Counted from the first letter of the stretch, positions 18,154-27,386 are shown. The stretch is 64,000 nucleotides of DNA from Streptomyces aureocirculatus (GCF_000720475.1 NZ_JOAP01000039.1:4033-68032); one strand, 5' to 3'. Numbers and translations: made by a program. The notes: generated by a model from the letters alone, not told the origin.

Positions 18154-18187
18154 GGGCTTCGCGAGGCGTAGGGCTTCGCGAGGCGTA
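18154..18187 (+). repeat. 17-bp tandem duplication after secA
   Basis: GGGCTTCGCGAGGCGTA occurs at 18154-18170 and again, unchanged, at 18171-18187, between the secA stop and its terminator. Confidence 0.85.
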
Positions 18188-18194
18188 GGGCTTG

Positions 18195-18234
18195 AGCGCG
18201 GGCCGGGTACCTGTGGGTGCCCGGCCCGCGCTTT
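18195..18234 (+). terminator. Terminator after secA
   Basis: Arm 18195-18211 pairs with 18215-18232 over about 16 bp (AGCGCGGGCCGGG with CCCGGCCCGCGCT, then a slightly imperfect top). A short T-run TTT follows. It can also serve the converging Rv3235-like gene. Confidence 0.85.
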
Positions 18235-18257
18235 GTCGTTCGCTGTCGGCGGCCCTG

Positions 18258-18896
18258 TCAGTGCCGGCGGATGCCTGGCCCCGCGACCTCCACCGCCGTG
18301 CAGCGCCAGCGCTCGTCGTCGCCCAGGTGCAGGCGGAACGCGAGGGCGCGCAGCGCGGGGCCCGCGCCTACGCGGGCGAAGACCTCGAAGACACCCGGGC
18401 GCACCTCGTAGTGGCCCACGCGCTGTACGGCGGGGCGGTGGCCGCCGACGGAGCGCAGCGGCAGCAGCTCGGCGAGCCGCACCAGGTCGTCGTACGCGGT
18501 GTGAGCGATGTGGCGCGCCACCGCGTGCACCGGACGCTGACCGCTGAGCACCAGGAGCAGCAACTCGGTGAAGAGCTCGGCCGGGTGCGGGGGTGGCTGG
18601 GCGGGGATGCGGCGTGGACTCGGGCGGCGAGGGTCGGTACGGCCCGGTGGGCGGCTCGTGGGCGGGCGGGTCGCCGTGGGGCGGGGGGCCGCGGGGCGGC
18701 GGGGCCTGGTCATGATCTTGCGGAGCGTGGGCGACGGGGCTTTGCGGGTTGTGGCGGGGCGCCTGGAGCCGGTCGGGGGCATGGGTTTGGGCGTGGCTGT
18801 CGGTGTGGGCGTGGTTGTCGGTGCGGTTGGGGTCTGCGTCTGGGGCTGGATCTGGGGCTGGGTCTGGGTCTGGGTCTGGGGCTGGGGCTGGCGCAT
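18258..18896 (-). CDS. Rv3235-family protein
   Basis: A 212-residue protein whose C-terminal half matches the Rv3235 family found next to secA in actinobacteria. The recognisable parts are AELFTELLLLVLSGQRPVHAV, TAYDDLVRLAELLPL, VGHYEVRPGVFEVFARVGAGPALRALAFRL and the ending ERWRCTAVEV. The function is unknown. Residues 1-35 are made of Pro-Gln/Thr-Gln dipeptides encoded by a run of 6-bp repeats (about 18832-18893), so the true start may be further in, for example the Met before [10 protein letters not shown]. No strong ribosome site helps to decide. It converges on secA across the shared terminator. Confidence 0.75.
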   Translation of the reverse strand: MRQPQPQTQTQTQPQIQPQTQTPTAPTTTPTPTATPKPMPPTGSRRPATTRKAPSPTLRKIMTRPRRPAAPRPTATRPPTSRPPGRTDPRRPSPRRIPAQPPPHPAELFTELLLLVLSGQRPVHAVARHIAHTAYDDLVRLAELLPLRSVGGHRPAVQRVGHYEVRPGVFEVFARVGAGPALRALAFRLHLGDDERWRCTAVEVAGPGIRRH

Positions 18897-19264
18897 ATGG
18901 GGGTTCCAGTTCCGTTCGCTGGTGTGTGGTGAGGGCGGAGGCTGCGGTGGTGGCCTCGGGGCCCCTTGCTAGTACCGGTGGGTAACTTTTGTGCTGGGGA
19001 TCTTGTACGGCCGCGGAGGCGGGCGGGGCAACGGCTTCGAGCGGGCCCGGGGCGTGCGCGGCGGTTCACTCATCAGGGTGAGCGGAGGGGTGCGCGGGGC
19101 CGCGGGCGCGGGGGAGGAGCGGGTGACGGCGTGGACCGGGGTGGACGCGGGGGCCGTGCCGGGCGGCAGCTCGAAGGGGGACGCGCGCACGTATCCTGGA
19201 AGCCCGTCCCGGGAGTCCTGGAGGCCCCTCCCGGACGCCTTCGCGACTACGAAAGCGGCCAGTC
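18897..19264. other. Intergenic region before the DUF6912 gene
   Basis: The stretch separates the minus-strand Rv3235-like gene from the plus-strand DUF6912 gene and should carry divergent promoters. A short minus-strand frame ends at 18969 with a basic Pro/Arg-rich peptide, but it has no ribosome site and I do not support it as a gene. No strong hairpin or recognisable operator was found. Confidence 0.4.
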
Positions 19265-19780
19265 ATGCGCGTGTACGTACCCCTGACCCTGCCCCGTCTC
19301 GCGCAGGCGCACGAGGCCGGTGAGCTGGGGCCCGGACCGATGACCGCGTACGCCGTGACGCCCGCGCTGCGCGAGTGGTATGTCTCGGACGACATCGAGG
19401 AGCTGGAGTACGCGGCCCTGAACCGGGCGGCGCTCGCCTCCCTGCGGCTGCTCGCCGGTGAGCCGGGGGCCGCGCGGCGCCGGGTCGTTCTCGCGGCGGA
19501 CGTGCCGGACGGGACGGCCGTCGCCGACCCCGACCGCGGTCTCGACCAGGGCGCGCTCGGCGAGGTGCGGATCGCGGGCGCGCTGCCGCTGGCCAAGGCG
19601 GCCGCCGTGCACGTGGACTCCGGGGACGCGGAGGCCGACGTCACCGCTGCGGCGGACGCGCTGGGGGCCGCGGACCACGGGGACGACGACGCGCGGTTCG
19701 TCGTCGACGGGGCCGAGGACCACGAGCTGCTCTGGTACGCCACGCAGGAGATCCCGAACCTGATCGGGGCCCAGGACTAG
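19265..19780 (+). CDS. DUF6912 family protein
   Basis: A 171-residue soluble acidic protein beginning RVYVPLTLPRLAQAHEAGELG and containing AYAVTPALREWYVSDDIEELEY and DHELLWYATQEIPNLI. I recognise this as the DUF6912 family (formerly unnamed), conserved close to secA in streptomycetes. There are no membrane segments and no catalytic motif that I can name. The ribosome site is weak. It lies 130 bases before the HAD gene in the same direction, separated by short CCGGACC repeats, so the two may be co-transcribed. Confidence 0.8.
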   Translation: MRVYVPLTLPRLAQAHEAGELGPGPMTAYAVTPALREWYVSDDIEELEYAALNRAALASLRLLAGEPGAARRRVVLAADVPDGTAVADPDRGLDQGALGEVRIAGALPLAKAAAVHVDSGDAEADVTAAADALGAADHGDDDARFVVDGAEDHELLWYATQEIPNLIGAQD

Positions 19781-19910
19781 CCCGAACCTGGTCGGACCCC
19801 GGACCCCGGACCCCGGGCCCAGGACCCAGCGGTCGCTCTCGGCTGCGGGAGTTCCCCGGCCGCGGGGTTCCTCGGATGTGTTGTCGGTGGCGCCGGGTAC
19901 GGTCTTTCGC

Positions 19911-20579
19911 ATGGGGAAGCAGCGGCGCGGGGCGCACATCGTCTGGGACTGGAACGGGACTCTTCTGCATGACATCGACGCGGTCATAGGAGCGACGAAC
20001 GCGTCGTTCCAGGAGATCGGCCTGGAGCCGATCACCCTGGAGCGGTATCGGGAGCTGTACTGCGTTCCGGTGCCGTTGTTCTACGAGCGGCTGATGGGGC
20101 GGTTGCCCACCGAGGACGAGTGGCTCGTGATGGACGCCGTCTTCCACAAGCACTACGGGACGCGGGTGGACACGTGCGCGCTGGCCGAGGGGGCGGCGGA
20201 GCTGCTCGCGCTGCGGCAGGCGGAGGGGCGTACGCAGTCGCTGCTGTCGCTCGCTCCGCACGAGCAGCTCGTGCCGTTGGTGCGGCGGCACGGGATCGCG
20301 GAGCGGTTCGTGCGGATCGACGGGCGTGCGGATGCCTCCCATGCCGGGAAGGCCGAGCGGATGGTCCGGCATCTTGCCGAGCTGGCGGAGGTTGCTGTCG
20401 AGCAGGTCGTCGTCATCGGGGACGCGGTGGATGATGCTCGGGCCGCGGCTCATGTGGGGGCTCGGGCCGTGCTTTATACCGGTGGGTCGCACAGTCGGGG
20501 GAGCCTTGAATCGGCGGGAGTTCCCGTCGTTGACAGCCTCGGGGAGGCCGTGGAGACCGCGGAGCGGTTGGTCGCCTGA
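19911..20579 (+). CDS. HAD-superfamily hydrolase
   Basis: A 222-residue haloacid-dehalogenase-like phosphatase. Motif I is HIVWDWNGTLLHD (the nucleophile Asp is the first D of DWNGT). The cap follows, then motif II SLLSLAPHEQL and motif IV VVVIGDAVDDARAAAHVGARAVLYTGG. The layout is that of phosphoglycolate-phosphatase-like enzymes, but DWNGT in place of DxDGT marks a subgroup whose substrate is not known to me. The ATG at 19911 fits the usual length of the family. Confidence 0.88.
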   Translation: MGKQRRGAHIVWDWNGTLLHDIDAVIGATNASFQEIGLEPITLERYRELYCVPVPLFYERLMGRLPTEDEWLVMDAVFHKHYGTRVDTCALAEGAAELLALRQAEGRTQSLLSLAPHEQLVPLVRRHGIAERFVRIDGRADASHAGKAERMVRHLAELAEVAVEQVVVIGDAVDDARAAAHVGARAVLYTGGSHSRGSLESAGVPVVDSLGEAVETAERLVA

Positions 20580-20677
20580 GCTTTGCGGTGCTGCGTGCCG
20601 CGTGCCGCGTGCCGTGTCCCGTCCGGGGGGTGCCCCTCCGCCCACACAGGCGGTGCCCGGCGGTTGGGGCTGTGCCC

Positions 20678-20752
20678 ACCCTCCCCCAAGCTCTCGGCTC
20701 CGCTCGAGCAGGAAGGTACCCCCCTCGCCCCTGGCGGACCAGTTGCCCACAG
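20678..20752. repeat. Dispersed Streptomyces-type intergenic element
   Basis: The stretch contains CCCTCCCCCAAGCTCTCGGC followed by CGCTCGAGCAGG, which I recognise as a palindromic sequence repeated between genes in many Streptomyces genomes. It is followed by CAGTTGCCCACAG (20740-20752), which recurs in inverted form at 63052-63064. It lies between the converging HAD and PfpI genes and may act as a terminator. Confidence 0.6.
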
Positions 20753-20809
20753 CGGGGGGCGGGCCAGTTGCACGCAGGGGGCTGCGGGGCAGGGGGGCCG
20801 GGGGGAAGG

Positions 20810-21376
20810 TTATGTGACCGGGGCCTTTGACCTCAGTACTGTCAAGAATTCGCGCATCCAGCCGGAGTGATCCGGCCAGGCCCTGGACGAGACCAGGGTG
20901 CCGTCGACCACCGCCTCCGCGTCCTGGAAGGTGGCCCCGGCCGCCTGCATGTCGAGTTCGAGGGCCGGGTAGGCCGTGACCCGGCGGCCCGCGAGGCCGC
21001 CCACGGCCGCGGTGAGCAGGGGGCCGTGGCAGATCTGGGCGACGGGCTTGTCGGCGTCGAAGAAGGACTTGAGGACCTTGCGGAGCTCCGGGTCGTTGCG
21101 CAGGTACTCGGGGGCGCGGCCGCCGGGGACGACGAGGGCGACGTACTGACCCGGATCCACCTCGGAGAAGGCCAGGTCGGCAGGCCAGGTGTAGCCGGGC
21201 TTCTCCGTGAACGTGTCGAAGCCGGGCTCGAAGTCGTGCACCACGAACTGGAGCGTCTTGCGGGCGGGGGCCGCGATGTGGACGTCGTAGCCCTCCTCGC
21301 GCAGGCGCTGGTAGGGGTAGAGGACCTCCAGTGACTCCGCCGCGTCACCGGTGACGATCAGGATCTTGGGTGCCAT
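20810..21376 (-). CDS. DJ-1/PfpI family protein
   Basis: A 188-residue member of the DJ-1/PfpI/YhbO superfamily. The fold begins PKILIVTGDAAESLEVLYPY. The nucleophile elbow is VAQICHGPLL with Cys116, and the acidic partner lies in ALVVPGGRAPEYL. Members act as deglycases, proteases or chaperones; the exact activity cannot be told from sequence. The ATG at 21376 has GGGGAG eight bases upstream; an upstream GTG would add 23 residues without support. A 26-bp tandem-repeat array begins 56 bases before the start. Confidence 0.9.
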   Translation of the reverse strand: MAPKILIVTGDAAESLEVLYPYQRLREEGYDVHIAAPARKTLQFVVHDFEPGFDTFTEKPGYTWPADLAFSEVDPGQYVALVVPGGRAPEYLRNDPELRKVLKSFFDADKPVAQICHGPLLTAAVGGLAGRRVTAYPALELDMQAAGATFQDAEAVVDGTLVSSRAWPDHSGWMREFLTVLRSKAPVT

Positions 21377-21431
21377 GGTGTTCGCTCCCCGAGTCGGTCG
21401 CGTATCCGCGTACGGGACGGCGCGCGGTGCG

Positions 21432-21585
21432 ATGCGTGCCCTCACGCGTGCGGTGCGGTGCGTGCCCTCACGCGTGCGGTGCGGTGCGTGCCCTCACGCG
21501 TGCAGTACCGTGCGCGCCCTCACGCGTGCAGTACGGTGCGTGCCCTCACGCGCGCAGTACGGTGCGTGCCTTCACGCTCAACGTG
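21432..21585. repeat. 26-bp tandem repeat array
   Basis: Five full units start at 21432, 21458, 21484, 21510 and 21536, with a partial sixth at 21562. Consensus core is GTGCGTGCCCTCACGCGTGC followed by six variable bases (GGTGCG, AGTACC, AGTACG). The unit is not a multiple of three, so it cannot be a protein repeat, and there are no variable spacers. It lies between the divergent PfpI and glutamate dehydrogenase genes, closer to the former. Confidence 0.92.
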
Positions 21586-22129
21586 CATCGCCCCGCGCCG
21601 TTTGCCAAGGGTGCCGCCCGCCCCCCGGCCGCACGCCGTCCGCCCGCGGCCCGGGTGTGGCCGGATCTGACCCCCGTAGTGCTCTGGCCCCCGTAGTGCG
21701 GGAGGCGACTGTGCAGACTGTCAAAGTTCGCCTCCGGGTTTTGTACACATGCGGCTCATGACGACTTCCCGGTGCGGGGCGATAGCCTTGGTCCCGTGAT
21801 CAGCGCGATATCCCGCGGAGGCGACGTCGCCTCCGCCCCGCGCCCGGAGAACACGGTGCACACGAACCGTGCCGGGCGCCTCGCTGACGACTCTTCGCGG
21901 TGTGGACCGCGGAACGGATCACGGAGCCGATGCCACGAACATCTCAGGCATCAGGGGTATCGCGGACATCTGGGTCGGCCAATGGATTCGCCGGAAATGG
22001 CGGATAACCGCCCGCTCATCGCTCATCGCGGCATAACGTCGACATGGACCGGAGACCCCGCGTCGCGGCGTTACGTCACATCACTTCCTTCTACGTCACG
22101 CAACGGCGCGCGACAGGAGTCAGAGGACA
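21586..22129 (+). other. Upstream region of the glutamate dehydrogenase gene
   Basis: There is no gene that I can support in these 544 bases. Two direct copies of TACGTCAC (22072-22079 and 22092-22099) lie 20 bases apart, 31-58 bases before the start codon. They are possible half sites for a regulator. A frame starting near 21772 and crossing the dehydrogenase start shows no protein-like features. Confidence 0.5.
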
Positions 22130-25100
22130 ATGCAGACCAAGCTGGACGAAGCCAAGGCCGAGCTGCTCGCGCGGGCCGCCCGGGTAGCTGAGAACAGCCC
22201 GGTCGGGGGGCGCCTGCCAACGGGAGCACCGACCGGGCCGACGGGCGGGAGCGACGCCATCGGGGGGCCCGGACCGGGCCGCACCGCCGAGGCCGACGGT
22301 TCCGGCAAGGCCGACGGTTCCACAAAGGCCGACCGCTCCGGCAAGGCCACCCGTCCCCCGAAGGCCGAAAGCGCAGCCCCGAAGGCCGAGAGCGCCGCCG
22401 CGAAGGCCGGAGGCGCAGCCGCCAGCCCCGGAAGCGCCGCCGAGGCCGAGGACGCCGCCGACGCCGACCAGGCGAAGGTGCTCGCGTTCCTCCAGCGCTA
22501 CTACCTCCACACCGCCCCCGAGGACCTCACCGACCGCGACCCGGTCGACGTCTTCGGCGCCGCCTACTCCCACTACCGTCTGGCCGAGAACCGCCCCCAG
22601 GGCACGGCCAACGTCCGGGTGCACACCCCGACCGTCGAGGAGAACGGCTGGACGTGCAGCCACTCCGTCGTCGAGGTCGTGACCGACGACATGCCGTTCC
22701 TGGTGGACTCCGTCACCAACGAGCTGTCCCGGCAGGGGCGCGGCATCCACGTCGTCATCCACCCGCAGGTCGTGGTCCGCCGTGACGTCACCGGCAAGCT
22801 CCTGGAGGTACTCCCCGCGGGGGCGAACGGCCTCCCCGCGGGGGCGAACGGCGCCGAGCGCCCGCACGACGCGGTCACCGAGTCCTGGATCCACGTCGAG
22901 ATCGACCGTGAGACCGACCGCTCCGACCTGAAGCAGATCACCGCCGACCTGCTGCGCATCCTGTCCGACGTCCGCGAGACGGTCGAGGACTGGGAGAAGA
23001 TGCGCGACGCCGCGCTGCGCATCGCCGACGAGCTGCCGAAGGAGCCGACCGCCGACGACCTGCGCGACCAGGAGGTCGAGGAGGCCCGTGAGCTCCTGCG
23101 CTGGCTGGCAGCCGACCACTTCACCTTCCTCGGCTACCGCGAGTACGACCTGACGGAGGACGACTCCCTGGCCGCCGTGCCAGGCACCGGCCTCGGCATC
23201 CTGCGCGCCGACCCGCAGCACAGCGAGGACGACGACCACCACCCGGTCAGCCCGTCCTTCAACCGGCTGCCCGCCGACGCCCGCGCCAAGGCCCGCGAGC
23301 ACAAGCTCCTGGTCCTGACGAAGGCCAACAGCCGCTCCACGGTGCACCGGCCCAGCTACCTCGACTACGTCGGCGTGAAGAAGTTCGACGAGCAGGGCAA
23401 CGTCGTCGGTGAGCGCCGCTTCCTCGGCCTGTTCTCCTCGGCCGCGTACACCGAGTCCGTGCGCCGGGTGCCGGTCATCCGCCGCAAGGTCGCCGAGGTC
23501 CTCAGGGGCGCGGGCTTCTCGCCCAACAGCCACGACGGCCGGGACCTGCTCCAGATCCTGGAGACCTACCCCCGCGACGAGCTCTTCCAGACCCCGGCCG
23601 ACCCGCTGCGGTCCATCGTCACCTCCGTGCTCTACCTCCAGGAGCGCCGCCGCCTCCGTCTCTACCTGCGCAAGGACGAGTACGGCCGCTACTACTCGGC
23701 GCTCGTCTACCTGCCCCGCGACCGCTACACCACGGGCGTGCGGCTGCGGATCATCGACATCCTCAAGGAGGAGCTGAACGGCGCCAGCGTCGACTTCACG
23801 GCCTGGAACACCGAGTCGATCCTCTCCCGCATCCACTTCGTCGTCCGCGTCCCCAAGGGCGGCGAGGTCCCCGACCTCTCCGACAGCGACGTCGAGCGCA
23901 TCGAGGCCCGCCTGGTGGAGGCCGCCCGCTCCTGGGCCGACGGCTTCGGCGAGGCGCTGACCGCCGAGCTGGGCGAGGAGCGCGCCGCTGAGCTGCTGCG
24001 CCGCTACCAGCACGCGTTCCCCGAGGGCTACAAGGCCGACCACACGCCGCGCGCCGCGGTCGCCGACCTCGTCCACCTGGAGCGGCTGTCCAAGGACAGC
24101 CACAAGGACTTCGCGCTCAGCCTCTACGAGCCCGTGGGCGCCGCCCCCGACGAGCGCCGCTTCAAGATCTACCGGGCCGGTGCGCAGATCTCGCTGTCCG
24201 CCGTGCTGCCCGTCCTTCAGCGCCTGGGCGTGGAGGTCACCGACGAGCGGCCCTACGAGCTGCGCTGCTCGGACCGCACCAGCGCCTGGGTCTACGACTT
24301 CGGCCTGCGGATGCCGAAGGCGCAGAACGGCAACGGCGACTATCTGGGCGACGACGGCCGGGCCCGCTTCCAGGAGGCCTTCGCGGCCGCCTGGACCGGC
24401 GAGGCCGAGGTCGACGGCTTCAACTCCCTGGTCCTGCGCGCCGGACTGAACTGGCGCCAGGCGATGGTCCTGCGCGCCTACGCCAAGTACCTGCGCCAGG
24501 CGGGGTCCACCTTCAGCCAGGACTACATGGAGGACACCCTCCGCAACAACGTCCACACCACCCGGCTGCTCGTCTCGCTCTTCGAGGCCCGGATGTCCCC
24601 GGAGCGCCAGCGCGCGGGCACCGAGCTGACCGACGGGCTCCTGGAGGAGCTGGACGGCGCCCTGGACCAGGTCGCCTCCCTGGACGAGGACCGCATCCTG
24701 CGCTCCTTCCTCACCGTCATCAAGGCGACGCTGCGCACCAACTTCTTCCAGGAGGCGGCGGGCGGCAAGCCGCACGGCTATGTCTCCATGAAGTTCGACC
24801 CGCAGGCCATCCCCGACCTGCCGGCGCCGCGGCCCGCGTACGAGATCTGGGTGTACTCGCCGCGTGTCGAGGGCGTCCACCTGCGCTTCGGCAAGGTGGC
24901 GCGCGGCGGTCTGCGCTGGTCCGACCGGCGTGAGGACTTCCGTACGGAGATCCTCGGCCTGGTCAAGGCGCAGATGGTGAAGAACACCGTCATCGTGCCG
25001 GTGGGCGCCAAGGGCGGCTTCGTCGCCAAGCAGCTCCCCGACCCGTCCGTGGACCGTGACGCCTGGCTCGCGGAGGGTGTGGCCTGCTACAAGACGTTCA

Positions 25101-27310
25101 TCTCGGCGCTGCTCGACATCACCGACAACCTCGTCGCGGGCGAGGTCGTGCCCCCGGCCGACGTCGTCAGGCACGACGAGGACGACACCTATCTGGTGGT
25201 CGCGGCCGACAAGGGCACGGCGACGTTCTCCGACATCGCCAACGAGGTCGCCCAGTCGTACAACTTCTGGCTCGGTGACGCCTTCGCCTCCGGCGGTTCC
25301 GCGGGTTACGACCACAAGGGCATGGGCATCACCGCCCGCGGCGCCTGGGAGTCCGTGAAGCGGCACTTCAGGGAGCTGGGCTGCGACACCCAGACCGAGG
25401 ACTTCACCGTCGTCGGCGTCGGTGACATGTCCGGTGACGTGTTCGGCAACGGCATGCTGCTCTCGGAGCACATCCGCCTGGTCGCGGCCTTCGACCACCG
25501 GCACATCTTCATCGACCCGAACCCGGACGCGGCCACCTCGTACGCCGAGCGCCGCCGTCTCTTCGAGCTGCCGCGCTCCAGTTGGGCCGACTACAACAAG
25601 GAACTGCTCTCCGCGGGCGGCGGCATCTTCCCGCGCTCGGCCAAGGCCATCCAGCTCAACGCGCACATCCGCGAGGCGCTCGGCATCGAGTCCGGCGCCA
25701 AGATGACCCCGGCCGACCTGATGAAGGCCATCCTCAAGGCGCCGGTCGACCTGCTGTGGAACGGCGGCATCGGCACGTACGTGAAGTCGGGCACCGAGTC
25801 GCACACGGACGTCGGCGACAAGGCCAACGACGCCATCCGCGTCGACGGCGCCGAGCTGCGCGTGAAGGTCGTCGGCGAGGGCGGCAACCTCGGCCTCACC
25901 CAGCTCGGCCGGATCGAGTTCGCGCGGGCGGGCGGGCGCATCAACACCGACGCCATCGACAACAGCGCGGGCGTGGACACCTCCGACCACGAGGTGAACA
26001 TCAAGATCCTCCTCAACGCCGTGGTGCAGGCCGGGGACATGACGGTCAAGCAGCGCAACAAGCTGCTCGCCGAGATGACCGACGAGGTCGGCCACCTCGT
26101 GCTGCGCAACAACTACGCGCAGAACACGGCGCTCTCCAACTCCGTCTTCGAGGCGCCCTCGCTGCTCCACGCCCACCAGCGCTTCATGCGGCGTCTGACC
26201 CGCGAGGGCCAGCTCAACCGGAACCTGGAGTTCCTGCCCACCGACCGGCAGATCCGCGAGCTGCTCAGCTCCGGCCGCGGCCTCGCACAGCCCGAGCTGG
26301 CCGTCCTGCTCGCCTACACGAAGATCGTGACGGCGGAGGAGCTGATCGAGACCACGCTGCCCGACGACGCGTACCTGCGCAGGCTGCTGCACGCGTACTT
26401 CCCGCAGCCGCTGCGTGAGAGGTTCCTCGACCAGATCGACGGCCACGCGCTGCGCCGCGAGATCATCACCACCGTCCTGGTCAACGACACGGTCAACTCC
26501 GGCGGTTCGACGTTCCTGCACCGCCTGCGCGAGGAGACCGGGGCGTCCCTGGAGGAGATCGTGCGGGCGCAGCTCGCCGCGCGGGAGATCTTCGGGTTCG
26601 GCGAGGTCTGGGACGCCGTGGAGTCGCTCGACAACGTCGTGGCCGCCGACGTCCAGACGCGGGTGCGGCTGCACTGCCGCCGGCTCGTCGAGCGGGGTAC
26701 GCGCTGGCTGCTCAACAACCGGCCGCAGCCGCTGCAACTGGCCGAGACCATCGAGTTCTTCAGCGACGGCGTCGCCCAGGTGTGGGGCGAGCTGCCGAAG
26801 CTGATGCGCGGTTCCGACCTGGAGTGGTACGAGAACATCCGCGAGGAGCTGACCGCGGCGGGCGTGCCGGAAGAGCTTGCCCAGCGGGTCGCCGGATTCT
26901 CCTCGGCCTTCCCCTCGCTCGACATCGTCGCCGTCGCGGACCGCATGGGCAAGGAACCGATGGCCGTCGCCGAGGTGTACTACGACCTCGCGGACCGGCT
27001 GCGGATCACCCAGCTCATGGACCGGATCATCGAACTGCCGCGGGCCGACCGCTGGCAGTCGATGGCGCGGGCCTCGATCCGCGAGGACCTGTACGCGGCG
27101 CACGCCGCCCTCACGGCCGACGTGCTGGCCGTCGGGAACGGCGAGGCGACGCCCGAGCAGCGGTTCAAGGCGTGGGAGGAGAAGAACGCGGCGATCCTCA
27201 GCCGGGCCCGGACGACCCTGGAGGAGATCCAGGGCTCCGACGCCTTCGACCTGGCCAATCTGTCGGTGGCCATGCGGACGATGCGGACGCTGCTGCGCAC
27301 GCACTCGTAA
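22130..27310 (+). CDS. gdhB: NAD-specific glutamate dehydrogenase, GDH-180 type
   Basis: A 1726-residue enzyme of the very large bacterial NAD-GDH class (about 180 kDa), first described in Streptomyces clavuligerus. It oxidises glutamate to 2-oxoglutarate and ammonia. N-terminal ACT-like regions carry VVTDDMPFLVDSVTNEL; the catalytic core has the active Lys in IVPVGAKGGFVAKQLPD near residue 960 and FLGYREYDL further upstream. The Rossmann part shows VGVGDMSGDVFGNGMLLS and LWNGGIGTYVK. Residues 45-115 are a low-complexity Ala/Lys/Gly/Asp insertion with ADGSGK and KAESAA repeats, which I do not expect in relatives. The start is supported by CAGAGGA; a perfect terminator follows. Confidence 0.96.
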   Translation: MQTKLDEAKAELLARAARVAENSPVGGRLPTGAPTGPTGGSDAIGGPGPGRTAEADGSGKADGSTKADRSGKATRPPKAESAAPKAESAAAKAGGAAASPGSAAEAEDAADADQAKVLAFLQRYYLHTAPEDLTDRDPVDVFGAAYSHYRLAENRPQGTANVRVHTPTVEENGWTCSHSVVEVVTDDMPFLVDSVTNELSRQGRGIHVVIHPQVVVRRDVTGKLLEVLPAGANGLPAGANGAERPHDAVTESWIHVEIDRETDRSDLKQITADLLRILSDVRETVEDWEKMRDAALRIADELPKEPTADDLRDQEVEEARELLRWLAADHFTFLGYREYDLTEDDSLAAVPGTGLGILRADPQHSEDDDHHPVSPSFNRLPADARAKAREHKLLVLTKANSRSTVHRPSYLDYVGVKKFDEQGNVVGERRFLGLFSSAAYTESVRRVPVIRRKVAEVLRGAGFSPNSHDGRDLLQILETYPRDELFQTPADPLRSIVTSVLYLQERRRLRLYLRKDEYGRYYSALVYLPRDRYTTGVRLRIIDILKEELNGASVDFTAWNTESILSRIHFVVRVPKGGEVPDLSDSDVERIEARLVEAARSWADGFGEALTAELGEERAAELLRRYQHAFPEGYKADHTPRAAVADLVHLERLSKDSHKDFALSLYEPVGAAPDERRFKIYRAGAQISLSAVLPVLQRLGVEVTDERPYELRCSDRTSAWVYDFGLRMPKAQNGNGDYLGDDGRARFQEAFAAAWTGEAEVDGFNSLVLRAGLNWRQAMVLRAYAKYLRQAGSTFSQDYMEDTLRNNVHTTRLLVSLFEARMSPERQRAGTELTDGLLEELDGALDQVASLDEDRILRSFLTVIKATLRTNFFQEAAGGKPHGYVSMKFDPQAIPDLPAPRPAYEIWVYSPRVEGVHLRFGKVARGGLRWSDRREDFRTEILGLVKAQMVKNTVIVPVGAKGGFVAKQLPDPSVDRDAWLAEGVACYKTFISALLDITDNLVAGEVVPPADVVRHDEDDTYLVVAADKGTATFSDIANEVAQSYNFWLGDAFASGGSAGYDHKGMGITARGAWESVKRHFRELGCDTQTEDFTVVGVGDMSGDVFGNGMLLSEHIRLVAAFDHRHIFIDPNPDAATSYAERRRLFELPRSSWADYNKELLSAGGGIFPRSAKAIQLNAHIREALGIESGAKMTPADLMKAILKAPVDLLWNGGIGTYVKSGTESHTDVGDKANDAIRVDGAELRVKVVGEGGNLGLTQLGRIEFARAGGRINTDAIDNSAGVDTSDHEVNIKILLNAVVQAGDMTVKQRNKLLAEMTDEVGHLVLRNNYAQNTALSNSVFEAPSLLHAHQRFMRRLTREGQLNRNLEFLPTDRQIRELLSSGRGLAQPELAVLLAYTKIVTAEELIETTLPDDAYLRRLLHAYFPQPLRERFLDQIDGHALRREIITTVLVNDTVNSGGSTFLHRLREETGASLEEIVRAQLAAREIFGFGEVWDAVESLDNVVAADVQTRVRLHCRRLVERGTRWLLNNRPQPLQLAETIEFFSDGVAQVWGELPKLMRGSDLEWYENIREELTAAGVPEELAQRVAGFSSAFPSLDIVAVADRMGKEPMAVAEVYYDLADRLRITQLMDRIIELPRADRWQSMARASIREDLYAAHAALTADVLAVGNGEATPEQRFKAWEEKNAAILSRARTTLEEIQGSDAFDLANLSVAMRTMRTLLRTHS

Positions 27311-27346
27311 CCGGGCGGCGGAGAACCGTTCGAACGTTGTACGTTT

Positions 27347-27386
27347 CCGGGGGCGCCCCGCACCTTGTGGTGCGGGGCGCCCCCGG
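27347..27386 (+). terminator. Terminator after the glutamate dehydrogenase gene
   Basis: A perfect 18-bp stem (27347-27364 with 27369-27386) closed by a TTGT loop, 36 bases after the stop codon. It is the strongest hairpin in the window. Confidence 0.93.

Noticed and set aside
18969..19069. Short minus-strand gene or frameshifted start of the Rv3235-like protein
   Set aside because: The peptide is basic and Pro-rich, but there is no ribosome site and no overlap that would restore the frame. Kept only as a remark in the intergenic entry.
21432..21585. CRISPR array
   Set aside because: The 26-bp units are directly adjacent with no spacers, and no cas gene is in the window.
21772..22191. Plus-strand frame of 139 codons before and into gdhB
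   Set aside because: It overlaps the gdhB start in another frame and its translation has no protein-like features.
22091..27304. A minus-strand open frame of about 1740 codons opposite gdhB
   Set aside because: It mirrors the dehydrogenase exactly and shows no domain. It is an antisense shadow caused by the rarity of stops in GC-rich codons.
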